Assembly: GCA_021464415.1 (NCBI GenBank) | Contig: CM038467.1 | Span: 36,177,226 to 36,241,225, forward strand | Reading direction: 5' to 3' | DNA: 64,000 nt | Origin: Lonicera japonica | Taxonomy: Eukaryota; Streptophyta; Magnoliopsida; Dipsacales; Caprifoliaceae | Part shown: positions 34,801-47,000 of the stretch, piece after piece | How positions within the stretch are numbered: position 1 is the stretch's first letter | How the letters are laid out: each line of letters begins with the position of its first letter | Notes under the pieces: model-generated | What the model saw: only the letters and a program-made list of their open reading frames with translations | What the model was told of the DNA's origin: nothing | Database searches by the model: none | Made by a program: the position numbers and the translations under genes

Positions 34801-35844
34801 TAGACCCGAGGGTGGTGAGGAAGGTGGGACAGCGGCGGTTCCTGAGCAGCCGTCTCAAACGACACCTATGGAAGAGCAACGCGCTGAGGGTTTTGAGTTC
34901 TGTCTGTATCTCCAGGGGTTGTTTTTTATGCTGCGGAGGCTACTGAGAGAGAGGGAGCAGCTTTTTCTGAGCGATCCTGGGAGCCTGCGGACCTCGGGGT
35001 TGATTATGAGCAGTTTGGGCGAACCCCTCCTGTTGCTACTGCTGCCACTCCTTCTAGCGGGGTCCTGCCTCTGAGAGAGACGGCCATTGTGGATCCTCTG
35101 GGCGTCCGTACTTATGCTACGCTGACTCCGCTTCCGTCGACTGCTATGGGCCCTCTGTCCCGCTCTCCCGGTCTTGGCGGCTAGTCTTCTCGACCTCCCC
35201 TGTTCCCAATCCGCGAGGAGGGTGGATCTTCTTCTGCTGCTATATCGGCGGGTCCATCTATTCCTCGAGTTGACATCCCACTCCTTCCTCAGGATATTAC
35301 CTACGTTGGTACCGGTCTTCGCCGTTATACCGTGCCCGAGTATCCTTTACCTGAGGATACTTTTGATTATCTGAGTGGTCGTGTGGGTGACGAGGTATGT
35401 CCCTTCTTTTATGTATTCTGTCGTTCTTTTATATCTGTTTATCTTAAAAGTGTACTAATTCCCTCTCTTGTGTCTTTTGCAGCGGGTGAGTGTTCGTGCA
35501 GCAGATCTGAGAGCTCTCCACGCCCAGTACCTCTACAACTGGAACCTCCTCCAGTTCATTGGTCGAGACCCTACGGCATACATGTGCGATTACTAGAGGG
35601 CGATCGACGTATCTCTTCGGGTGGACGACCATCTGTCCTCCTCTCGCGCTCGGTCAGAGTCTTAGAGGAGCAGTAGCCAGACTTTTAGGCGGTCTCGGTC
35701 TTCGGTGATCCGCCCTACAGCTCCGGTTCAGTCGACGGGGCCTTCTCAGGCAACAATCCTTCAGATGTCCCAGCGGTCGACCCTTCTCCGGAGGAGGGTT
35801 CAGGTGATAGTGGGAGCGTGTCGAAGCGCGCTCGGATAGATTAA
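31897..35844 (+). pseudogene. Antisense plant mobile domain (PMD) gene in element Y, broken
   Basis: Five exons with GT-AG borders are inferred by comparison with the X copy: 31897-32142, 33252-33916, 34006-34179, 34266-35394 and 35483-35844 (TAA). The exon 2 region (WWDTTHTFH, HLWWLPYLRDF) matches the plant mobile domain of MAIN/MAIL-type proteins, a domain shared by transposable elements and host nuclear proteins. Later parts are rich in Asp/Glu/Gly, then Ser/Arg. Exon 1 is intact. Exon 2 has a TAG at 33447-33449 (a Trp codon in X) and small indels, and exon 4 shifts frame, so the copy is dead. It lies between pol and 3' LTR on the opposite strand to gag-pol. Confidence 0.8.
32290..33226. 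repeat. Minisatellite of ~68-bp units filling intron 1 of the PMD gene (Y)
   Basis: About 13-14 units contain ATTACACCAAAGTACCCTC, AATTTACCCCTATAACC and CATAACTCTCATAATTAC. The array ends just before the 3' splice site at 33251. The same intron in element X has only about eight units. Confidence 0.9.
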
Positions 35845-36186
35845 CTTTTCTTTTCCTATACTTAGTTAGTTCAGACAGATATGTAGTTTCATTTTTAGAC
35901 ATTTTTATTTAGAGATTTAGTTTTGAAAACTGTTCTTTTTATTGGATTTTATGAAAAAAAAATTATTTGTGTTAATGAAGTACATTTATTCCCTATCTGT
36001 GGTAAAAATTATATATATATTTATATGAATCAGTGATTTAGGTGCCATACCTTATAGCGCGGTTGTATGTTAGGGTTCCTGCAAAAGAACAAAGTGAGAA
36101 CAGGAATGTATTCAGAAGTGATTCTTTTGGCAAAAATGACTCCTATTTGTGAGAAAGGAAAAAACAGGGATAAAATGAAAAAGGTT

Positions 36187-36265
36187 TGTCGCGCTACAAT
36201 CCCTCCTGCATATGGGTTTGTTGAGCGACAAATAGGTACAGGACCCTCTTTTTTTGCTATAAATA
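36187..36265 (+). promoter_or_regulatory. Promoter of second antisense gene in Y
   Basis: Two degenerate palindromes (TGTCGCGCTACA at 36187 and TGTTGAGCGACA at 36219) precede TATAAATA at 36258-36265; the ATG is at 36304. Both palindromes are better preserved in X. Confidence 0.55.
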
Positions 36266-36303
36266 CACCCCTCTGTCTTCCTTCATCCCCACACCTTCCC
36301 AAA

Positions 36304-37559
36304 ATGTCCTCTTATTGTACAAATTTTGACTTTTTTTATGTTGAAGCCCGAGATGCTCTGATATCTTCTGAGAATGGTTTGAACTTTGGTGCATTCAGTC
36401 CTTTGGCGGGCTGGTGCCATCGTCCAATAGATTTTTCCTTTTTGTTAGGCGCTTTGTATTTCTGGAGCCCTGCGGACCATCTTTTTCGTTTCAGGCTAGA
36501 TGAGCTCTACCCGACTTACGAGGAGTTTTCCTGGCTGTTGTGTTCTGACATTCGTCTCCCAATGGCTGTTCCCATAGAAAAGATCGGTCCTCGAGATATG
36601 TTTATTGCTCTATTAGCCATTCCCCAAGCGGCCTGTGATGGTTTTATTATTGACGGGCTTCTTGACCTCCATAAAATGGTGAGGTTCTTTCATCGTTATG
36701 AAGAGAGAGCCTCTTATAGCGTGGGGCGTACTGCGGTGGCTTTGATATGTCTTGTTTCTGATATGCTACTGGTGACGGGCTCTTCCCGTGTCGATTCGAC
36801 TATTCTGAGTTTGATTTACCATGCTAGAAATGGGGAGTCCATAGTGCCTATTGTTCTTGCAGAGACTCTGAACGGCCTAGACGATCTCCAAAGGGGAGTC
36901 TCACCCTTCTTCAAGGGAAGCCCTCGTTTACTTTACATGTGGCTATTGGAGCGTTTTCGATCGGTGGGTTTCAACGGGGTTCGGCTAGATAACCCGACGC
37001 ACTTCTTCCATCGTCCCCTTTTTGGTGCTTTGACCATGTCTTCCTCTGATTGGACGGTGTGGTTTTCAGAGAATTTTTAAGCTATTTAGTTGAACATTCC
37101 TTGGTGGAAGCTGAGGGCGATGGTGCTTAGTACTGGGGGCAGAATTACGTTCGACTTCATGGGCTCTAGTTCACCTCCTTTTATCTCTCAGGACGTCTTC
37201 TTCGGCAATTCAACATTCCTCAGAACATTTCCCTCGGCCTAAACAACTTCTCTTCAGAGTCAAAGTTTGTGACCCCGTATGTTTCTTTATCAGTGGAGAG
37301 GATGTGGCGTGCTCGACTGACTCGTCAGTTCAACTATGCCCATTTTGGTATTTCCAGGCCCCTCCGGGCTGACATCATCCATTCTCGTTGGGGGTCTCTG
37401 GAAGGGGAGCTAATTGATGATCCCTTCCAAATGGAGTGGTTTCAGTTTATGAATTCTGAGCCCACAGAGGAAAGTATCGTCTTTGTGTACCAAATCCTGG
37501 ATGAGGCCCGAATTGACTTGGCCACTGAGGACCCTGCTTGGCCGTCCCCTAGGGTTTAG
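36304..37559 (+). pseudogene. Second antisense gene in element Y (DUF7745-like), broken
   Basis: The ATG at 36304 matches the start in X. The protein resembles the X copy over its full length (for example SWCHRP or GWCHRP, YFWSPADHLFRF, PTYEEFSWLL, ERMWRARLTRQFN) and ends at TAG 37557-37559. Stops from 37078 and frame changes up to about 37260 break it; the C-terminal third is again open. The PTYEEFSWLL-type motif recalls DUF7745/PMD-like plant transposon proteins, but the assignment is tentative and no activity is known. Confidence 0.65.
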
Positions 37560-37789
37560 GCTTTTTTGTATGCTGTATCTTCTTTGTAACTTTCGGTGTT
37601 CTAAACCACCTTAATAATATACGAGGGACTTGTTTTATGAGAAATAAATTTTTTTAAAATGTTTAAACCAGGCCTGAAGTCACTTCTCAGGTTGCCTACG
37701 TTCCCCTTTTGATTTTTTAAAAACATAAGTCTGAGTTGGGGCTCAGGTTTACGTAGTTCTTATCTATACATGTTACATCTATTGGTAAT

Positions 37790-37858
37790 ACTTTTTCAAT
37801 CGATCCATGTTGACCGGTGAATGCAGTAATTGTTCGTCCAGGTCTGTGAGTATGACGG
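37790..37858 (-). pseudogene. Last codons of element Y integrase, cut by element X
   Basis: The sequence matches the end of X's integrase (49380-49455) up to GACGG at 37854-37858. It continues at 59240 on the other side of X, where GACGG is repeated. The Y integrase C-terminus is thus split by the X insertion. Confidence 0.85.
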
Positions 37859-39564
37859 TGTGAGAATCCGCAAATGCGACCCCCGGGTCTCGTCCCCGTT
37901 CGTTGGGCGTCTAAAACGTCGGAAGGGATCCCGTCGTTCCATTTGCTTGGAGTTATTCATATTGGGTGTTCTTACGTCTATTCTAGATGCAAAGGGATTC
38001 GTTCAGAGTCGCTAATACGTTTTACGATAAAACGGGCAAAAGGGGTCGTGTAAGAGGAAAGGCTACAGATAAGCCTTTCTTTACACGTTTGCCTACGAAA
38101 CCAGGATTCTATAGGGTTCGGGAACTATATTACGGTTTGGGAAGGTGTTAAGCACTCATTCCGCCCTTTCGGTCTCTAGTGGTCTTTATATGTTTATTTT
38201 ATGTTGAAAAACTTGGATGCTTTTACTGACAGTCTACTACTTTTAAATGAAAACCCTAATTTTTGGGGGAAAACGGGAAAGGGGAAGAAACCTTTGTGTT
38301 TCGAGATCCGATGTTTTTATTATTGAAAGATGTAAATACAAATGACAAAACCTTTTATGGTGAAAGAGTGTCCCGTATTATTTTCTCAGATAATGACGGT
38401 TTTCTCGTGTTGTGATTACTTTTGTAAAAGTTCGGATTTTGTATTGGAACTAATTTAATGTGGAATCAGAACTCTTTGAGGGGAGTTATCAGACACGTCA
38501 TAGTCTATAGAGAAGACAGGATATGTTGATTTTAATTCCTAGATAAGTCGTATCAGTCCGGGTTTTGAAAACAGAATTTTATCCGGACGATAGTCTACTT
38601 ATTCTTCTGGTTTTGCAAATGGTTTTATCAGGGTCTTTTATTTTGAAGATGGTAGACTATGTATAACTTGGCAATAAGTTTACTCAAATAAAACGTGGAC
38701 AAAACAACAGAAATAAAATAAGTACACAGACAAACCTGATTTTCCAGCGCGTTAGAAACCTAGCACAACCATGTTGCCACTTCGCTTACTAGGCAGCGCC
38801 CCGTTTAGAAAAAAATCGAATTCTAAAAGTTTACAATAAAACTAATATGCAAATATCTTATTTAATTACTAGAAGAGACTTTATTTACCTTCCCGACAAG
38901 AATAATAATAAGAAAGAGAATATAATACGGCAGAGAGATCTCCGGCGATAATAATCTTCTCCTTCTTCAGATATTTCCGAGAATTCGATTCCCGAGACTG
39001 GACACGTCGAGTGTCGAGAATAGATTCGATAATTCTTCAAAAATAAGACGATAATAGAAAATACTAGACGAAAGATCAGAAAATCAGATCATAAACCCGC
39101 AATTCTGCCCTAAAACTGCTGTTTTTTGCTCTGCTGTTGGTGTCTTAGAACCCTTGGGGGTGATGGCCTATTTATAGTGGCGAAAAGGTATATGTCGCGT
39201 GACATATTGGTGTATGTCACGCAACATTCTTGACTGTCGCGCGACATTTACTTTAATGATGATGTGGTGGGGCATATGTCGCGCGACATTTGGGTGTATG
39301 TCGCGCGACAATCTTGACTGTCGCGCGACATTTACTTTAATGATGATGTGGTGGGGCATATGTCGCGCAACATGTCCCTGGAAAAGGGGATTGTCGCGCG
39401 ACATACTTGAATGTCGCGCGACATTTCACTTTAAAAACATGTTTGTTTAGCCAACAAACTCTTTCGGGGCAGTTTCGGTGTGTTCGGGTGAGTTCTGGAC
39501 TCAAAAACAGTACTTTCGAAGGTCGTTAGGGTTCTTGCGGGGGTCACGAATCGGGGTGTCTACA
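37859..39564 (-). repeat. LTR B (3' LTR of element X)
   Basis: It has TGTGAGAATCC...GGTGTCTACA borders. It contains nine TGTCGCGCGACA-type palindromes (39193-39423), against twelve in LTR C. It is followed on the right by GACCCTCTCGACTC, the complement of the polypurine tract. Confidence 0.93.
39168..39423 (-). promoter_or_regulatory. LTR B promoter: nine palindromes upstream of TATA
   Basis: On the minus strand CTATAAATAG (39168-39177) is preceded by nine palindromes of the TGTCGCGCGACA type (some with one or two changes) within 230 bp. Part of the array is a ~80-bp direct duplication containing TTTAATGATGATGTGGTGGG. Confidence 0.65.
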
Positions 39565-41084
39565 GACCCTCTCGACTCAAGCTCCTTGCTTGCAAGGAAT
39601 TGGGGTGACTGGAAGAGACCATGATCGATGGTTCCCGCAAGAACTCTAAAGAAGTGTGTGTATAAAAAAGTGTTCCTGAATGCCTCCGGAGAGGGCTTTT
39701 GTTACCTTATTGCCTCTTTCGAGGGCTTTGTTTTGCTCCACTCGTCTCAGATGGAAATACAACCATTGCTCCTTTAGCCTCAGATGGGAGGACTACCATT
39801 GCGCCTCAGGTGGGAGGACTACCATTTTCTCCACTGTGCCTCCTCGTGAGGGCTTTTGATCTGTAAAAGAAAGAAAAAGAAAACAAATTGCCTCCGGAGA
39901 GGGCTTGTGCCTGTGTTAAGGACTTGATGACCGGTTTGCATGTAGAAAGGGCTTATGTGAATGGTTTGCCTCCGGAGAGGGATTCGCCTCAGGTGGGAGG
40001 ACTACCATCTGCGCCTCAGCTGGGAGGACTACCAATGATCGGTTTGCCTGAAAAAAAGGGCTTATGTGAATGGATTGCCTCCGGGGAGGGCTTGTGCCTG
40101 TAGAAAGGACTTGTGGATGATGTTTTGTCTGTACAAAGGGCTTATGTGAATGGATTGCCTCCGGGGAGGGCTTCGCCTCAGGTGGGAGGACTACTAGCTG
40201 CGCCTCAGGTGGGAGGACTACCATTTGCGCCTCAGGTGGGAGGACTACCAATGACCGGTTTGCCTGTAAAAAGGGCTTATGTGAATGGATTGCCTCCGGG
40301 GAGGGCTTGTGCCTGTAGAAAGGACTTGTGGATGATGTTTTGCCTGTACAAAGGGCTTATGTGAATGCATTGCCTCCGGGGAGGGCTTCGCCTCAGGTGG
40401 GAGGACTACCAGCTGCGCCTCAGGTGGGAGGACTACCATCTGCGCCTGAGGTGGGAGGACTACCAATGACCGGTTTGCCTGTAAAAAGGGCTTATGTGAA
40501 TGGATTGCCTCCGGGGAGGGCTTGTGCCTGTAGAAAGGACTTGTGGATGATGTTTTACATGTACAAAGGGCTTATGTGAATGGATTGCCTCCGGGGAGGG
40601 CTTCGCCTCAGGTGGGAGGACTACCAGCTGCGCCTCAGGTGGGAGGACTACCATTGCTCCACTGTGCCTCTCTAGGAGGGCTTTTGATCTGTAAAATAAA
40701 GAAAAAGAAAAAAGAAAACAAATTGCCTCCGGAGAAGGCTTGTGCCTGTGGAAAGGACTTAATGATCGGTTTGCCTAAAAAAAAGGGCTTATGTGAATGG
40801 ATTGCCTCCGGGGAGGGCTTGTGCCTGTAGAAAGGACTTGTGGATGATGTTTTGCTTGTAGAAAGGGCTTATGTGAATGGATTGCCTCCGGAAAGGGCTT
40901 TGGATCTTTGATTATCTCTCTCTTCGATTGCTAGAGTGAGAGAGGGAAATTTTTGATGAGGGTGGAAAGAGCTCCTCGAAGTCTAATCTTTACCCAGATG
41001 CCTTTCTGAAGTTTTACTCTCATTTTTCTCTTGACTGAAAATACTTTTCTCGGAAAGCAGTTTTCGAATTTTTCTTGCTCTTCA
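39565..41084. repeat. Element X 3' tandem-repeat region with ~215-bp higher-order units
   Basis: A basic unit GGTGGGAGGACTACCA, with GCCTCAG before it, is repeated singly or two to three times. It is embedded in a larger ~215-bp unit (GCTTATGTGAATGGATTGCCTCC ... GTAGAAAGGACTTGTGGATGATG) that recurs about four times between 39930 and 40880. Reading frames through it on both strands are repetitive and not conserved in element Y, so I treat the region as non-coding 3' repeat DNA. Confidence 0.75.
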
Positions 41085-41089
41085 CCGAG

Positions 41090-43142
41090 TGTGAGAACCC
41101 GCGTTCGCGACGCCCGGGGGTCCTCGTGGGAGGCGATTCCGTTTGTTGATTTTGGAAATCAGGTTTTGAAAAGAATAAGAGTCGCCAGTTTGTTTTACTA
41201 AACAAACAAAAAAGGTTCGTGTAAAAGAGACGTATTTATGGGGTAAATATCCTCTTATACACAATGTATGCGAAACCAGTTGATTCGAAGGTTCGGGGAT
41301 TAAGTTACGAATCGGGAAGGTGTTAGGCACCCAATTCGCCCTTTCGGTCTCTTGAGTAGGATATGCGTGTGTTATAATTCAGTTCTTGCATGCTATTGCT
41401 ATTACTTTACAGCTTTTCGTGCTTGCCTTAGAAATCGGAATTTTGGGGTTGGGATGAAAACGATGTGTTTCCTAATTCACCCATGATTTTGAAAATAAGT
41501 GTGTGTGTGTGTGATTTGAAAAAGAGAGTTTGATAATAATAGATGCAATGAAACAAGTGATTTTGTAAAGTATTGGGCTTTTTGGAAACTGATTCAATGT
41601 GGAATCTAATATTCGATATTATATGAGGCGAGTTGACCAATCGTATACCAAAGTCTATTGATTAAACCGGTATAGATGGCAAAAATGCTTTCATAATCGA
41701 GTATTTATCACATACACACCGTAATCTATGAGTTAGATTGGATATGTAGCGATTATCGATTCCTTCGTATAACGATACCGCTAATCCGGACTTTTGAAAA
41801 AGTAAAAAAATAATAACACTATTTTGGAATTGGATTATGGTTTATTATACGCCTTTGGTTTTGAAAAATAATTTGAAAAAGGGTTTTGAAAAGCTATTAA
41901 GTAATAAAAATTATGCAAACAAGAGTATGAATTATAAAACTGACGAATAAATAAAAGAAGAGAGAGAAAATTATACCTGAGCCTTCTTGGAAGGAGAGAA
42001 TAAGGATCTCTTGGTGTGTACCACGAAATCCCCTTGATTGTTGATGAAAATAATGAATAGAGGGGGGGTCTATTTATAGTTGTCAAAATACTTGGAGAGC
42101 AAGAAAAGAGATTGCAACTAGGACTCTTGGAAATTATCGCGAAGCCTTCCCACCGTTGGATCATCCTGATTTTTGGATATGTGTTGTAAATAGGAATATT
42201 CTAGATCGTGTAAAAATTTCAGGTCGATCGGATTTCGGGAAGGTTCCCTTTCGTTATGATTGGTACGAAGAGTTTGTGTCCGCGTAGGAAAGGTACTTGT
42301 TGTAGACAAGGTCCCTTGTTTGCACGATAAGTCAGGTTCTAACCGTTGGATCATGCTGAATTTTGGATATGTATTGCCAATATAGGTCTTTTACACCCTG
42401 TACAAATTTGAGGACGATCGGAGTTCGGGAAGGACTCGGTCTCCTTGGCTTGGTACAAAGAGTTTGTTCCCGCGTAGGAAACGTACTTGCATACAACAAT
42501 CTCGATAATTAAACTTCCAACCGTTGGATTATTCTGATTTTTTGATATGTTTTCCCTCCAAATGTTTTCTAACTTGTGTCCAAATTTGAGATCGATCAGA
42601 TTTCGGGAAGGCCACTATTTATTTTAATTTGCTACGAAGGACATTTCAACTGGAATTGCACGGTAGACAAATTGATTCTTGAGGACCCCATGTCCGACAA
42701 AGCTGAAATTTTAATATGCTCTTCCCCACAATAAGGTCTATCCACTTACAAAACTTCAAACCATTTTAACTTCGAGAAGACCACCATTTGACCACCCGAA
42801 ATAAACTCGCGATTTTCTGAATTTCCGGAGATCCGACTGTCGGATTAAGCTGATTTTCGAGTATGTTACTCCTTTTGATAATTTCCAACAACTCTCAAAG
42901 TTTGAGGATGATCCAAAGTACGTGACTCTCCTTTCACAAGTTTTCAGGAGTTTTGACGGTTTTCGATTCCGACAATTTTCGATAATTCTGTGACTCCTCA
43001 TCCGGGGTCCTTTCGACTTTCTTCTTTGACCTGTATCACATGTACATAGATTTTGTGCATCCAACAATTCTCGTGCATGCGTGCATGTTCATTTCTTTGA
43101 AAATTAGGATTCTTGCGGGGGTCGCAAAATGAGGTGTTCACA
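41090..43142 (-). mobile_element. Solo LTR of another Tat/Ogre-like family inside element X, 2053 bp
   Basis: The borders are TGTGAGAACCCGCG and GAGGTGTTCACA, similar in style to LTRs A-C but otherwise different. A perfect target duplication CCGAG lies at 41085-41089 and 43143-43147. Element Y has the uninterrupted site at about 31010-31030. The LTR contains three ~185-bp imperfect tandem units (from about 42150, 42336 and 42518) with CCGTTGGAT and CGGGAAGG. On the minus strand CTATAAATAG-like DNA (near 42068) follows them. Confidence 0.92.
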
Positions 43143-43147
43143 CCGAG

Positions 43148-43770
43148 TGATGATTCGAGGTTTTTTCCAAACCATCTCTTCTGTATCGTGCTGAAAAGAA
43201 AATTTGTATGAAAGGTCAATCTCTGATCTCTGGTTTCTTTTTTATTCTCATTTTTGGTGGGCCCGCATTGTTTTCTGTTTTTCGATGTCCTTATTCCTCC
43301 CTCTTTTGAGAAAGATTTTTCCTGGCCTTCTCTGTTTTTGACCAAGAATCTTTTTATCCCTTTGGCGTGATCAGGAGCCTTACTCACCCAAGACGAAGCC
43401 CTAAGCCGGTTTGGCCTAGCTGTCACTCTTGGTGTAGCTCTCCCTGTCACTTTCATTTATGTTTCTCTCACTCGCTTTCGGGCGCTCATGCGGGTTCTTT
43501 CTCTTTTCTACTCTTTCAATTTTTTCTATTCCCGTCTTATTCTGATATCTTGCTTTCTCTCATCGATGATCTTGTTCCTTCTTGGGAGATCAGAGATTAC
43601 TTTGTTTGTGCTTCATTCTCGCATTTTCCAGAGAGATGATTTGGAAATCTTTTCTTAATCTTTCATCATTGGGGTGCGGTTTTCAGAAAGGTTTTCGAAA
43701 ACTGTTCCTCCGAAGCATCCCTGCAGGAGATAAAATGAGACAAAGGTCAAAAAATCAGGGGAGGGAGGGG
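43148..43770. other. Conserved leader-side region of the antisense PMD gene (X)
   Basis: It resembles 31020-31650 of element Y. Open frames here (for example around 43367-43639) are rich in Phe, Leu and Ser but are not conserved as protein between X and Y. I see no gene. Confidence 0.5.
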
Positions 43771-43772
43771 AA

Positions 43773-43857
43773 TGTCGCGCGACACCTCGGGGAGAGGGCC
43801 CTTTATCGCGCGACAAAGAGGCCATATGTCGCGCGACATTCTCATCCCCTATATATG
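43773..43857 (+). promoter_or_regulatory. Promoter of antisense PMD gene in X: three palindromes plus TATA
   Basis: TGTCGCGCGACA is at 43773 and 43827, with a one-mismatch copy at 43804. TATATATG is at 43850-43857, 11 bp after the last palindrome. The ATG is at 44001 after a CT-rich leader. Confidence 0.65.
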
Positions 43858-44000
43858 TCTCTTGCTGAGCTCATCCCAGCTCATTCTTCTCTTTCCCTTT
43901 CTCTCTCTAGCTTCTCTTTCTCTCTCTAGCTTTCTTCTTTACGCGCGAAAGCCCTGTGTTTTTCCGATTTTCTCGTTTTATTTCACTCATATATATACAT

Positions 44001-47000
44001 ATGGATCCTCCACAGCCTGATAGATTGGAGGGTGACCAGGAGGAGGTTACTTTCACTGACGCCCAGGGCGTTCTTCGGTGTAGTCCTCATCACGATGACT
44101 GGGAGGACTTGGATTAGTATGCCGAGGATGGGATAGACCGCGGTCGAGCGGTGGTCTACCGAGATGCTACCCGGGCTGCTCTAGTCCCGGATATTCCATG
44201 GCTCTTGATGGAGCGTACTTCCCACGAGATTCGTCGACGATCTTTGGTATGTTTTTTTCTTGAAATTCTTTTTTTTTGCTTGATTTATTTCTGCCTTTTC
44301 CTGCACGTATTTTAAACAATTCATATTTAGTATACATGTCTACCTAGGAATAGCGTCCGATTTTGTGAGTCCGTACTTTTACTTGTGATACCCTTTAGGT
44401 TTTTAGAAAATTACATAATACACCCCCATAATCCTATAACTCTCATAATTACACCAAAGTACCCTCAGGTTTGAAAAGTTACATAATTTACCCCTATAAC
44501 TCCATATCTCTCATAATTACACCAAAGTACCCTCAGGTTTGTAAAATTACATAATTTTACCTTATAACCCTATATCTCTCATAATTACACCAAAGTACCT
44601 TCAGGTTTGGAAAATTACATAATTTTACCCTATAACTCTATATCTCTCATAATTACACCAAAGTACCCTCAGGTTTGAAAAATTACATAATTTTACCCTA
44701 TAACTCCATATTTCTCATAATTACACCAAAGTACCCTCAGGTTTGGAAAATTACATAATTTATCCTTATAACCCCATATCTCTTATAATTACACCAAAGT
44801 ACCCTCAGGTTTGGAAAATTACATAATTTTACCCTATAACTCCATATTTCTCATAATCACACCAAAGTACCCTCAGGTTTGGAAAATTACATAATTTTAC
44901 CCTATAACTCCATATTTCTTATGTATATACATATCTCTCTTGTCTACAGTGGGTTGGCCGAGGTTGGGGTTCTCCCAACACCATATCTTTGGAGTGGCAA
45001 CGGGCACCGACCCCTGTCCAGGAGTTGCTCCTTGCGACTCCATTTGGTTCTCTCTTTGACGCCCTCCCGGAGCGGGTATCCAGGGCGACAGTTCTGGTGT
45101 CGGCACTTGCCTCCCACTGGTGGGATACTACTCATACCTTCCATTGGAGTTGGGGTGAGATGACGATGACCCCCCTCGACCTTTTTGCCTTGACTGGGAT
45201 TCCTTCAGGGGGGGTCTCTATCCGGATTGATGTCCCTTTGCGTCTGACGGAAGAGGGCATCGTCAGCGCACTTGGATGGTTCCCAGAGCGACGGAGTTCC
45301 GGTGATACTATTCCTCGCGGTGTTTTGGTTACGCGGCTAGCCACAGAGAGAGCTCAGCTAGCTGCTTCGGGTGTTCCGTTGACCCATCAGGAGGCGCGTC
45401 AGTATGCTCGTGTCTTTCTTTTATTGACGCTTCATGATCTGTTTGAGGCTCGTGGAGGGGACATGGCCCATCTCTGGTGGCTGCCTTATCTTCGGGACTT
45501 TAGCATCATGTTCGATTATGATTGGGGAGGATTCATTCTCGCTGTCCTGTATGTCGCCATGGACCAGGTCTCTCGCCATTTATCCCTGAACCTCAAGGGC
45601 TTCTCTTTGCTATGGGAGGTACTTACTTTTGTCCCTTTATCTTTGCTTGAGTCATTTATACATTATCTGTTTGATAATTTGCTGAAATCCTTTATATTTC
45701 TCTTTCAGAGTTGGTTCGTGGCATATACACGTCTGGGCCTGGCCTAGGTGGATCTCCTCGTTGAGAACGAGGATCAGTTTCCCCTTCTCCGCCGATTCAT
45801 CGCGGGAAACTATAGGGCTCCTTATGTATACCGGATTCGGGAGACGGGAGCTGCTGCCGTCCACAACCTGTTGGAGGAGCAGGTAAATATCTTAGCATTT
45901 TTTCAATAAATAGTAAAATAAAATATGAATTACTAAAATAAAATCTTATTCTCTTTTCAGATTGAGTGAGCCCCTTGGGGTGATCTGGGCCCCCATTTTG
46001 GATATGGCCATGCTTTGGCTGCCTCGAGGACCAGGCGGCTCATCAGAGACGAGTACGGCCTTCACTTCTACTTGGGCGAGAGAGTTATTCGTCAGCATTC
46101 GCCTGCCGAGTGGCCTCGGATTCCTTTATTCCCGCTAGTTCAGATGAGGCGGACGGGTGATATTGACTCTGTGACGGTGTAGGCGCTTGTAGGCGGGCTC
46201 AGCTTTCAGAGGTTTACTGAGGAGGGGGATTATGCCGTCTTTGCTGCCCGCTATCTGATGAGGGAGCCGAAGGGGACTCGGGGACGGGTCTTCTACGGGA
46301 GGTACCGGGCGTTGGGAGGTGATCCCAACTACATACGAGGACAGACTCATTTATCTAGGACGGTCCCAGGTTTTTTACCACCTATCCCTGACCAGAGGGA
46401 CAACATTCTGGATTCTGATGATGATGACCCTGATGGAGAGAGGGACGTCCCTGCTGGTGCTGAGGGAGGTGGTGATAGACCCGAGGGTGCTGATGATAGG
46501 CCCGAGGGTGCTGAGGGAAGTGGGACGGTGGCGGTTCCAGAGCAGTCGTCTCCGACTGTACCGACAGAGGGACAGCATACCGAGAGAGAGAGAGAGAGGT
46601 GATTTCTTTGAGCGGTCCTGGGAGCCTGCAGACCTTGGATTTGGTTACGAGCATTTTGGGCGGACTCCTTCTACTGCTGCTGCTACTTCTAGTGTGGTCC
46701 CACCCTTGAGGGAGACGGCTGTTGTGGACCCTCCTGGTGTTCGTACCTTCGCCACACTGACTCCTCTTCCGTCTGCTGCCATGGGTCCTCCAGTCAGATC
46801 CACGGGTCCTGGTGGCTCATCTTCTCATCCTCCTTTGTTCCCTATTGGTGAGGAGGGTGGGTCTACTTCTGCTGTTAGGCCGACGGGTTCATCCATTCAT
46901 GCGGTAGATCTGCCAATACTTCCTCGAGACATCTCCTATGTCGGTGCCGGTCTACGTTAGTATACAGTGCCCGAGTATCCTCTTTCGGAGGATACGTTTG

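Noticed and set aside
39193..39423. CRISPR-like array of short palindromic repeats
   Set aside because: Plant retrotransposon LTR; repeats are 12 bp, irregularly spaced and sit in a promoter context; no cas genes.
39888..40830. Repetitive frames on both strands (Val-Val-Leu-Pro-Pro-Glu-Ala type) in X
   Set aside because: By-product of the ~215-bp higher-order repeat; open on both strands and not conserved in Y.
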